Shown piece after piece: positions 32,829 to 42,937 of a stretch of 64,000 nt of DNA. Both the position numbers and the translations under genes were made by a program. The DNA comes from Umbellularia californica. Its lineage: Eukaryota; Streptophyta; Magnoliopsida; Laurales; Lauraceae. Position 1 is the stretch's first letter. Each line of letters starts with the position of its first letter. The stretch lies in contig JAPQWN010000005.1 in assembly GCA_028538565.1 (NCBI GenBank), positions 39,025,339 to 39,089,338 on the forward strand. Reading direction: 5' to 3'. The notes beneath the pieces were generated by a model that was not told the DNA's origin, searched no databases, and saw only the letters and a program-made list of their open reading frames with translations.

Positions 32829-35312
32829 CTTCACCAATGGTCTCTTCCCCACGACTCCTCTTCTCTGGAGGCTCGTCGACAGCCTCTGGCACCTCCTCGT
32901 TGATGGTAAGAGGGATTTCCATGTCAGGAGAGTCCTCATGTGGCCCCTCGCTGCGATGATGACTCCTCCTCTTCTTACCTCTACGGGTTCGCTTCCTAGA
33001 AGAACCCGCCTCACTATCAGAGTCAGGTTTCTCACTTGACTCCTCACTGGATGGTCTGCTTTCGCCAGTAGACTCCACGGAAGCTCGTTTCTGTGCCGCT
33101 TGCATCCAAGCGTCGAGCTCAGCTTCCTCCTGTTCTAGCTGCTCCAAAGCCTCATCAGGTACTTCCCGAGCAGCTTTAGAACCAATGACGCCCTGGTCAC
33201 CGAGAAAGCCTATCTTGTGCTTCTCTCCAGAAAGGAAGGCCCAAACTTCCTCTCGCCGGACGTCATCCGACTTCCCAATGCCTTTTCCAGAAGACAGCTT
33301 TACATCAAGCTCCTTCTTGGAAAGCCCCCGATATGCCAAAAAGCTCTCCGCGAACCACTTCGTGAAGCCGGCAGTTCGGAAAGTCGACAGCTCAGGATAA
33401 GAAATCGTGGCAGTAGTGTCTTCAGCACTATAGAAAGCCCATGCATTTCTGCCATCCTGCAAACCCCCAAAACGCTTCACCATACTTGAAGGCGCTCCAA
33501 CAACGCCTTGAGAGAAGCCCAACTGAAGCGCAAAGCGAGAAGGTACATACGGCTGGATGTCGACGAAAAGATGTCTACGGTACACCATCGTGCCGACTCG
33601 TATGCTGAAAAGCCACTCCTTCTCTGCATTGGTCAAAGGGTAATGCCTTCCCGACCCTGCTCTGGTAGAGTCTCGGGAGGCACCAAAATCAAAAGCCTTC
33701 TTCCGCAACTCCGGAGAAAGCTTAACTGAAGACTGCCCCATCTCGACGTCCCTGAACCGTCGGATCCTCATGCGGGCAAACAAAAGTGATTCAGATACGG
33801 CTTTTCCCTTAGCCAATCGAATCATCAGAGGATCATCATCCTGTGCAGCACCCAGCTGGTGGAAGCCAGGAAAGTGGTATACGAACCACGAATAAAAGAT
33901 ATGGGCTGAAAATACCCTATTCATAGGGAGCCCAAGCCGAACCAAGAAAGCAGCAGCCTGCAGTTCGGTACACAGGTAGGAGTAAAGAGCGGGCACCAAA
34001 GCAAGCCGCTCTCCAAACGCCATCTGACAAGCCGAAAAAATACAATGCGGCCTGATGTGCGTCCCATCTCCACCAGTAAAAATAGCCTCACCTAGCCAAT
34101 AAGTGAGGTAAACAGCAAGATCTCTCCGCAGTGCAATGTCAGAATAAAGGGCATCTGTGCTCGCGAAGAAACCCTTCAACTCTTCCTGCATGGCCAAAGT
34201 CTTCTTCCTGTCTTCCCGGGTCATGCTATCAGGAGACTCTTTGCTGTCAAAGAAGTTGAAGAATGAAGAGCCATAACTCTTCCAACTGCTGGATCTGACT
34301 TTCGAGCCCTCCTTCAAAAAATCATAGAAGGCGACGAGCTGAAAGTATAGGAGCCTGAATTCCTCTGACTGCTCCTCGAGGACGCTGTCAATCGGCATGA
34401 ACTCCTCGTAGAGTTTGCCAAGGATGGGCAATCCAGTAATAGCACTTAACTCCTTCAGAGAAAAACCAATCTCACCGTTCGTAACAACGAAGGTATTGGT
34501 CTGAGGGAGGAAAGACTCCAACATAGCCATGAAGGCATCATCGGAAAAAGTCACGGTCTCCCTAAAAGTGCGGACCGCGTCAAAAATCCCGGCTTCCTTC
34601 AAAACGGCGGCCCCAATCAGCAAGGTGTGGTCAGTCCATGACTTCCAATCGGAGTCAGCATTGAAACGGCCACGAAGTCGAAAGGGCTTCACCCAAGTAC
34701 TGCCGTCACCGCTGAAAACGCCATGGCCCACCGGTCTCAAATCGACCGACGGATAATCAGAGCCCTGGTAGCCGCTGGCTGGCATCAACATGTCCTTACG
34801 GACAGGTGGCTTCTCTGCAAAACCGGAAGGTCCACCAACAAAAACCCCGGTCTTGATCACACTGGTCCTCTTCACCCAGCTCGGAGGATCTTCCCTCTTA
34901 GGGCACGTGGGAGAAAGGCTCAGGATCGAGATGGTCCGGTCAAAAGACGACCGGGTAGAAATAGTTCTCTCTTCACCATCAGCTGTGTAAGAGAACTGAA
35001 AACATCTCCTTTGGTATGTCAAGTCGTCAGGGACTGCATCTCCAAAGAAGAAGGTAGGCTTGGGCAAAACCCTCAGATCGTCCATAACCCAAGGACGGTT
35101 GCTTACCATGATCTTATAGAATTCCTCATTCTTGAGAGCGATCAATCGCTGTCTCATCTCATCGCGATTGAGGGAATCGCACTCTTCCAAGTTCTTCTCA
35201 ACAAACTGGACCTTCTCCCAGGCCTGCTGAACGGCCACATTGGAAGATCTAGCAGATCGACGAGGTACGCTTGTAGCAGGCTCTTTACCCTTGTTCGCTC
35301 TGGAGGAACCAC
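32829..35312 (-). CDS. E3 antisense PMD-like gene, main exon 2 (about 828 codons)
   Basis: Plant-mobile-domain-like protein carried by the retrotransposon. Spliced to exon 1 it begins MASSGSSRANKGKEP. A helical segment follows at residues 28-50, and a conserved region with FFFGDAVPDDLTYQRRCFQF. The PMD-type core lies at about 230-600, including FLPQTNTF, GEIGFSLKELSAITGLP and YLTYWLGEAIF. Near residue 790 is a basic cluster, SSRKRTRRGKKRRSHH, that looks like a nuclear localisation signal. The exon ends at the donor GTATGATTC (32828). The frame is fully open. PMD proteins of plants such as MAIN and MAIL1 act in the nucleus on transposon silencing and genome stability; any like role here is inference. 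Confidence 0.88.
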
Positions 35313-35362
35313 CTGCAAAGGTTGGAAAAGAAAAAGATCGTCATCAAAATGACAGGATTTCG

Positions 35363-35410
<48 letters not shown>

Positions 35411-35858
35411 GGTCACTTTGTCCCACCAAAAATCTGGCGAAATTTTGGCATGACTCCGGGGCAATTCCAAAGAAAAAGGAAATACCCCGACGGAAATAGA
35501 AAGTTTGAAGATGGGCTCAACATTGCTGCGGGCTCCGAAACTCCAAACTTTCGAAACCTCAAAATCTCCGCAAAATCAAGAAGGGCTCAACATCGCTGCG
35601 AGCTCCAAATTCCCAAATTTGCAAAGATTTTCAGGTATGCTATCACATCATGCTACTCAATTCAATTTACAAAAAGTACATGCATGAACATCTAGATTTG
35701 CATAAAAACGCATTATCATGATGAGCAAAAAAAAAAAAAAAAAAAAAAAAAAAGAAACTTTCTCAAAAAAAAGAGGGAGAAAGAAAGAAAAAAAAAAGAA
35801 GAAGCTTTCTTAAAAAAAAAAAAAGGGGAGAAAGAAAAGAAAAAAAAAGAAACTTTCT

Positions 35859-35910
<52 letters not shown>

Positions 35911-36175
35911 GGCCACGTGGCCGTACGGACCAGATCCGTACGGATCTGTCCGTACGGCCCACAAAAAAAAAAAAAAAAGAAGAAAAAAAACGTGTGAAAA
36001 AAAAAAAAAAAAAACAAAAGAAGAAATCACGTGGAAAAGAAAAAAAAAAGAGAAAAAAAAAACAGAAAGAAAAGAAAGAAAGAAAAAAAGAAGGAAGAAA
36101 AAAAAGAAGAGAAATTTTTTTTTTTCCCTATTCTCTACATAAAGTTTTCTTGAAAGAAAAAGAGAGAAAACTTAC
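35313..36175 (-). other. Intron 1 of the E3 antisense gene
   Basis: It runs from GTAAG (36171-36175) to CTTTGCAG (35313-35320) on the minus strand, 863 bp. It contains two A runs of about 40 bases (35367-35407 and 35864-35907), the GAGCTCAACATCGCTGCGAG-type repeats (about 35510-35610), the purine tract, and the palindromes GGCCACGTGGCC (35911-35922) and CAGATCCGTACGGATCTG (35931-35948). Confidence 0.78.
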
Positions 36176-36185
36176 TTGAAGCCAT
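36176..36185 (-). CDS. E3 antisense PMD-like gene, 10-nt first coding exon
   Basis: ATGGCTTCAA then GTAAG. Joined to exon 2 at 35312 it gives ATG GCT TCA AGT GGT TCC, in frame with the 828-codon exon. Confidence 0.75.
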
Positions 36186-36307
36186 TGATGGAGAAGAAGA
36201 AGGAAAAAGCTTGAAGATCCTTGAAGAAGAAAAACTCTTGGCCTTGGAGCTCTCTTGAGATTGTTGCAAAAGAAAGCAATAAGAGCAAGAGATCCTACCT
36301 CCCTTTG

Positions 36308-36315
36308 CTTTTATA
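36308..36315 (-). promoter_or_regulatory. TATA box of the E3 antisense gene
   Basis: TATAAAAG on the minus strand, about 122 bp before the ATG at 36185, matching the spacing in the other copies. Confidence 0.72.
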
Positions 36316-37349
36316 GGAGAGAGCAAATCAAAGAAGGAAACAAAGAAGAAAGGTAAGTGTTACTAATTAGTAACCTTACCAAAATAGAAGGAATTAGAAA
36401 GATTCTTTCCCAAAAAGAAAGATGTCTTTGAGAGATTTCCTCCCAAAATCAATCAAATGAGAGATTCTCTCCAACAAAAAAGGATATTGGAGATTTCTTC
36501 CCAAAAAGAAAGATACCTTGAGATATTCTCTCCCAAATTAAGGGAATATGAGAGATTCTCTCCCATAAAGATATTTTTAGATATTCTCTATCCAAATGAG
36601 ATATCTTTAGATATTCTTTACAAAAATGGCCTCACATGAGATCTAAGCCATCCTAAAAAGCTTAAGGTCCCATGGGCTAGCCCATATGAGCCAGGTTTGA
36701 CCACCTAGGCACTAAAAAAAAAAAAATGGGCTTTTAGTCAGGAAAAAAAATCCCTCTTACCAAGAGCATACAAAAATGGTTCCATGCCTCTTTTGAGTTG
36801 ATTGAACCATACAAAAAAAATTCCAAGCCCCATGAGCTTCCAAAAATCAAACATTCAGCCTCATATACCAAGTTGAGCCAAAATCTTGAAATTGACATTC
36901 CACAAAAATCCAAACCACTCCAATGGACCCACACAGTCCCAAAGAGTGACCAAAAACCAAATCCTGGTCCCCTAACTTGCCACATACAGCTTGTTAGGTC
37001 ACAAGACCAAAACCAAAAACCAAATCATGATCCCCCAACTTGCCACATACAGCTTGTTGGGTCACAAGGTCAAAACCAAAACCCGATCCCCTAACCTGCC
37101 ATATATAGCTGGTTAGGTCACAAGATCAAAAACAGAAACCCAAATCCACATCCCTGATGTCATCTTCAAAACTTTGCCTCGAGACGGTGTGTGATTCCTT
37201 TCACTACCATAAAATTCCCCTGGAAGCTCAAAGGCACCTCTACCAAAGGAAAGATTGCTCAAAGACTCTTGGTCAAGACACAAGTTCTCCTTCAAAAATC
37301 TCTTCGAGGCACATCGACTACAAAAGTCAAGCAATTCGTCGCTGTACCT
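36316..37349. other. Upstream region of the E3 antisense gene
   Basis: No gene is seen. 36375-36625 holds GAGAGATTCTCTCC and AGATATTCTC repeats. 36960-37130 holds three copies of the GCCACATACAGCTTGTTAGG unit. Both blocks match those in E1, E2 and E4. Confidence 0.7.
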
Positions 37350-37361
37350 CGAGGGGGCATT
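37350..37361 (+). other. Polypurine tract of E3
   Basis: CGAGGGGGCATT directly before the 3' LTR, identical to the other three copies. Confidence 0.87.
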
Positions 37362-40040
37362 TGTTGACACCAAAAATGTCACTTTGCCTCTTCAAATCAA
37401 GAAAGCTGCATGAAGTCGCAACCTGCCATAAATAGGCAATGCAATTTCTCCAAAAAATCAAATCTTGTCAGAATCAAACAAAAACTGCAAGATCCTTCAA
37501 GATAGCCAAGAGAAGAGAGTACACATGAAGTTTCGGGCCATTTCGACAACATTTGGCCTAACTTCACTTCTCCGACAGCTAAACGGGAGCTCCCGGCGGC
37601 GACATCATTGGAGACGTCAAAACTTCGATCAAAGCCTACAGATGACTCCAGCATGTCTCAAAAGGGCTCTATGCCAAATTTCAAGTCAAACCGACAACGT
37701 TTGACCCTCCATCAATGCTCGAGCAGCAAAATCAAGCCTCCCGGCGGCAGGAACCACCGAAGCCTTCGCTCATCAAACCAAGTGCATGAGTGGCTTCAAC
37801 ATGCTTCCAAAAGGCTGCACGTCGAATTTCAGGTCATTCCGACAACGTTTGACCAGGTTTCGATGCTCCGAGAGAAAATCAAACCTACCGGCGGCGGAGC
37901 AACCCGGGACCATGACATCCAAAACGGAGCCCATGGAACGTCTCAAAATGACTCCAATAGGCTCCCCGTCAAATTTCAGGTCAATCGGACATCGTTTGAC
38001 CACATATCAAAGCTCGGCATTTTCCCTGCAGCAAAATCAAGTGAAGCATCGACGGGACCCCAAACGGCTTCAAAACTCAAACAAAAGCCTATGGTTGGTC
38101 TTATTTATTGCTCAGGAGGCTTCACCTCAAATTTCAGGTCATTCCGACATCGTTTGACCGAGTTTCAGCTTCTGGCGGAAAATCAGCAGCTCTACGCGAC
38201 AAAGTCTTCGGCTTTCCCGGAAAATTGGAAACTTTGCACTCTAAAAATGCAAGGATTCTCATTAAGTTTTCTACAGGGAAATCAAGCCAATAAATGAGAA
38301 GAAATGTCAAGAAAAATACAGAAGAAAACGGCGACGAAAAAGACCTCAAAACGACCGCAAAACGGGCTCCGAAGGGGAAAAATCCCCCAGGGTCGCAGAC
38401 CCCTGCGACCATGGCCCATGGTCGCCGGTCCATGGTCGCCGGCGACCATGGCCCATGGTCGCCGGCGACCATGGAGGTCCGGGTCACCGGATTTTCCGCC
38501 GGTGACCCGTTTTTTTCGTCTTTTTTCGCGTTTCGCGCACTTTGGCCCCTGTGGTTTCCTGAAAATGTGATTTTTAGTGCTTGAAATTGACTCATATCCT
38601 CCGACATCCGTCAAAATCACGGGTCAACCTCCAAAAGCATAAAATCATCATTGATCGCTCCAAGATCGCCAACCGGTCGACCAAGAAAGTGCACTTTCTG
38701 TCCGACCGATCGTGAAATCGACAAGACAGATGTCACCGGCCCACTCTTAGCTATCAATGTCTGAAGTTACATGTTCATCCGATGTCGATCAGCATGTAGA
38801 TCCATCGATGATCATCGCCAGAAGAATTCCAGAAGACACGGCATGGCCCGCGACTCTTCGACTGCTCGGCGACCAATTAATGTGGTTAATTGACTAGCTT
38901 TATTGCAGTCATTAATTCATTTCTTTGGACGGCCCAATCAGAAGCAAGCATTTGGGAGTTACAAGTCAATTGATTCATGGCATTTAAACCATGAAACTCC
39001 TCCCATTATGGTAATTAAGGTGATTAAAAGCCCTTAATCTCCATCGGCCAATCAGATTCAAGGAAAAAGGAGTTACAAAATCAAGAAATAAATCTTGTAA
39101 CTCCTCCCATTAAAGCCATTAAGGCTCATAAACCCTCCTAAATGGCTACCAAAGGCCTATAAATAGGAGAGCATTCCATTGAAATGGAGATCGGAAAAAG
39201 ATCAGAAAAAAGAGGAGAAAATCAGAGGATCAGAAAAACAAAGATCAGAAAGAGATCTGAGAGAAAGAAAAAGAGAGAAAAACTCTGCTGAAGTTCTGCA
39301 CCGGCCACCACTACAAGGTGACAAAAGTCCCTTGGGGGGCACCCCCCCCCCCCCCCCCCCACCCCCAAGGTCCTTGCCTTCTCCTGCTGCCTCCAATGGC
39401 TTAGACGTGGCTTTTCAGCCCGTCTACTTAGCTTTTTATTGGACATAGGACCTTCTCTTGGTCTTTGTCCTCTAAAAACCTGAGGTCATAGCCAAGCCAA
39501 GCGAATCAAGAGCATCTTCTGTTCTCATCTGCATGGATGATGGCGAAGCCCATACATGGCTTGCGACCGTCAATCTGAACGAGTCCCCCACAATCACCTG
39601 AAAAGTTAGATCTTCCTTTTCTTGCTTTTCATTGTAATTTGTATTTTTCTAAAGAGACAAAAATCACAACTCTTGTCTTTCATTATTGATAAGAATTGTA
39701 AATCGGCTATAAACGCCAAAATCGGCTATAAACGCCAAAATCGGCTATAAATGCCAAACAAAATCGCCTTTCACGGCAAACCAAGAAAATGTCTCTTTTC
39801 TTAAATATTTGTGCAATGGAAAACTTGAAAGAAGTTGATTTCCTTTTTACTTGCGAAGGTTGATCTCCGGATTACCACTTGTAATTCCAAGTAAAATAGA
39901 AAATCTGGCACACCCACACAAAGAAATGTTGATGCACGCTTCAGGGCCCGCCAGGGCGCGAAAGGGCCGGACCCGACGGACTCCCACGTTCCGCCGACCC
40001 CGGTAGCCGCCCCAACGGCGCCTCGGAGCGCGTTCCATCA
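37362..40040 (+). repeat. 3' LTR of E3 (2679 bp)
   Basis: It matches the 5' LTR except for about seven substitutions and indels in repeats: one 30-bp unit fewer in the GC array, one extra CGGCTATAAACGCC unit, a 2-bp GA insertion near 37515 and a longer C run. The TATA box is at 39158-39165. It ends TTCCATCA and is followed by the target duplication AGCGA. Confidence 0.94.
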
Positions 40041-42937
40041 AGCGATTGATCGCTCTCAAGGATGAGGAGTTCTATAAGATCATGGTAAGCAGCCGTCCCT
40101 GGGTTACGGACGATCAGAGCGTTGTGCTCTAGCCTACCTTCTTCTTCGGTGATGCAGTCCCCGACGACTGGACATACCAAAGGAGATGTTTTCAGTTCTC
40201 TTACACAGCAGATGGTGAGGAGAGAACTATTTCTACCTAGTCATCTTTTGATCGGACCATCTCGGTCCTGAGCCTTTCTCCCACGTGCCCTAAGAGGGAA
40301 GATCCTCCAAGTTGGGTGAAGAGGACCAGTGTGATCAAGACCGGGGTTTTTGTTGGTGGACCTTCCGGTTTTGCAGAGAAGCCACCTGTCCGTATGGACG
40401 TGTTGATGCCAGCCAGTGGCTACCAAGGTTCTGATCATCCATCGATCGATTTGAGACCGGTGGGCCTTGGCGTTTTTCAGGGTGACGGCAGCAATTGGGT
40501 GAAGCCTTTTCGACTTCGTGGCCGTTTCAGTGCTGACTCGAGCTGGGAGTCATGGACTGATCACATCTTGAGGATTGGTGAGGCCGTTCTTCGGGAGGCC
40601 GAGATTTTTGACGCGGTTCACGCTTTTCGGCAAACCGTTGTTTTCTCCGATGAGGCTTTCATGGCCATGCTGGAGTCATTCCTTCCACAAACCAACACCT
40701 TCATTGTGACAAATGGTGAGATTGGTTTTTCTTTGAAGGAGCTGAGCACCATCACCGGATTGCCTATCCTCGGCAAACTCTATGAGGAGTTTATGCCTAT
40801 TGACAGCGTCCTTGAGGAGCAGTCTGAGGAGTTTAGGCTTGTGTACTTTCAGCTCGTTGCCTTCTATGATTTTTTGAAGGAGAAGGAGGGCTCGAAAGTT
40901 AGATGTAGTAGTTGGAGGAGTTGCAGCTCCAACTTGTTTGACAGCGGGGATTCTTCTGATGGCATGGCCCATGATGTTAGGGCTAAAGCATCAAGTTTGA
41001 AGAAGATCGCTGCTATGCGAAAGGATTTGAAGAAGGTCTTTGCAAGCACGGATGCCATTTGTCCTGACATTGCGTTGCGGAGAGATCTCGTTGTTTACCT
41101 CACTTACTGGCTGGGTGAGGCTGTTTTTGCTGGAGGAGATGGGACGCACATCAGGCCACACTGTATTTTTCCGGCTTGTCAGATGGCGTTTGGAGAGCAG
41201 CTGGCTTTGGTACCTGCTCTTTACTCCTATTTGTGTACCAAACTGCAGGCTGCTGCTTTCCTGGTTCGGCTTGGGCTTCCCATGAATAGGGTATTTTCTG
41301 CCCACATCTTCTATTCGTGGTATGTATACCACTGTCCTAGCTTCCATCGTTTGGGAGTTGCACAGGACGAAGATCCCTTTATGATTCGTTTGGCTAGAGG
41401 GACAGCCGTTCACGAATCACTTTTATCTGCCCGTTTAAGGATCCGACGATTTAGGGACGTCGAGATTGGGCAGTCTTCAGTGAAGCTTTCTCCGGGCTTG
41501 CGGAAGAAGGCTTTTAACTTTGGTGTCTCCCGTGATTCGACCAGGGCAGGGTCGGGAAGACACCATGCTTTGACGGACGCGGAGAAGAGGTGGCTCTTCA
41601 ACATACGGGTTGGTACGATGGTGTACCGCAGACAGCTTTTCGTCGACATCCAACCGTATGTCCCTTCGCGTTTTGCGTTGCAGCTTGGCATCTTGGTGAG
41701 GTCTTGAGACAGCTGGAGGAGGAGGAGGCTGAGATCGATGCTATGATACAAGCAGAGCGTACGAAGGCTTCCATGGAGTCTACCGAGAAAAGTAGACCAT
41801 CCAGTCAGGACTCTAGTGAGAGGCCTGATGTTGATAGTGGGGCAGGATCGTCGAACAGATTGACCCGCCGAGGAAAGACGAGGAGAGGACAGCGCCGTAA
41901 CATGAGACGGCATGATAGTCCTTCTGATCTTGAAGTTCCTCTCACCATTGCTGAGGAGGTGTCTGAAGATGCTGACGAGCCTCCTGAGAAGAGAAGCAGA
42001 GAAGAGGAGATAGCTGGTATGATCCCCTTTCTTTCTTTTTGTTTCTTCCTTCCTTTTTTTTTGTGAAAGATTTTGTTTTGATCCGCTGCTTCTTTTTTTT
42101 TTTTTTCAGCAGAGGATGATGACCTGGTGATGCCTGAGGTTCCTGCCGATGAGGCGATGACGGATCTAGTCGTGGCATCTGAGGAAGAGCCCAGGGACTC
42201 TGGAGTGGTTCCAGAACCTTCACCTGGTATGATTTGCTTTGGCTTTTGCTTTTTTGTTTTCTTTTGCTGTCATTTGCTAACATATAGCTGACTTGCCAGA
42301 GGATTCCGACGATTTTGAGCCATCCATGGAAGCTGGTTTTGGCATGATCAAGCATGTACAGGACTTCCTCGCTGATAGCAAAGAAGTCGGTCTGGACATT
42401 GCAAGTGCCAAGGATTTTGTTGACGAGATCATCACCTTGGGGAACAAATGGACTGAGACCAAGAGTTTCCCAGATGGTGACTTCTTTGATGAGATGTTCA
42501 TAAAACCTTCCAGCAAAGTCAAAGCTGAGCTGACTGAGGTCACGAAGACTCGGAGGCAGATCGTTCGGGAGAAGAACGTTACCGAGTTATCCATCATGGG
42601 GCTGAAGCAAGACTTGGACCGCCTTGATAAGGAGGTCGTTGAGGCTAGGCAACGTCTTGATTTTTTAGAGGAAGAGGCTGCTGCCATATGGACCGCCGTT
42701 GTGGAGGCTCATGACAAAGAGGGGACTCTCATTCGCCAGGTTGAGGAAGCTGAAGGTAATGTCCGGAGGAAGACTCAGGAGCATGACCAGTGGCAGGTCC
42801 TCTGGGAAGAGCTTCCTCGTGCTGCAGATGGGTCACGGCATTCGGCCACGTTTTATGGGGACATTTTGAAGGAGCGTGTCCTAAAGACTTTGGAGGTCAA
42901 GGCCGAGGGTCTGCTTGAGGAGTTGATCTTTGGTTGA
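40041..42937 (+). pseudogene. E2 antisense PMD-like gene, rest of exon 2 and exons 3-4
   Basis: The frame from 16264 resumes with LIALKDEEFYKIM. It has TAG at 40130-40132 (Lys codon in E1) and TAG at 40238-40240 (CGG in E1), then a long open run with the PMD core to about 41690. There a deletion of roughly 125 codons compared with E3 shifts the frame. The new frame reads LRQLEEEEAEIDAM, the basic cluster RLTRRGKTRRGQRR, and stops at a donor after 42016. Intron 2 is 42017-42109, exon 3 is 42110-42226 (117 nt), intron 3 is 42227-42287, and the last exon is 42288-42937, where ADLPEDSDDFEPSM joins the coiled-coil segment directly. Confidence 0.85.

Larger units (their letters stand above)
16265..40040 (+). 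mobile_element. E3: full-length, young Tat-like LTR retrotransposon (23.8 kb)
   Basis: All expected parts are present in order: 5' LTR 16265-18944; primer-binding site 18948-18965; leader; gag-pol 20756-29687; repeat region 29688-31400; antisense PMD gene 36185-31401; polypurine tract 37350-37361; 3' LTR 37362-40040. The LTRs differ at about seven bases plus a few indels in repeat tracts, so insertion is recent. Despite that, gag has a stop and two 1-nt deletions and the integrase zinc finger has lost about 31 residues. The antisense gene is in better condition than gag-pol. It belongs to an LTR subfamily with a different 3' tail from E1, E2 and E4. Confidence 0.95.

Noticed and set aside
32829..35312. 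The 828-codon PMD frame as an ordinary host gene
   Set aside because: It lies between pol and the polypurine tract of E3, and the same gene is at the same place in E1 and E2, so it travels with the element.
35367..35907. A runs of about 40 bases as tails of SINE or LINE insertions (also T run 54439-54477)
   Set aside because: No adjoining retroposon body or target duplication; they sit in low-complexity introns and leaders shared by other copies.
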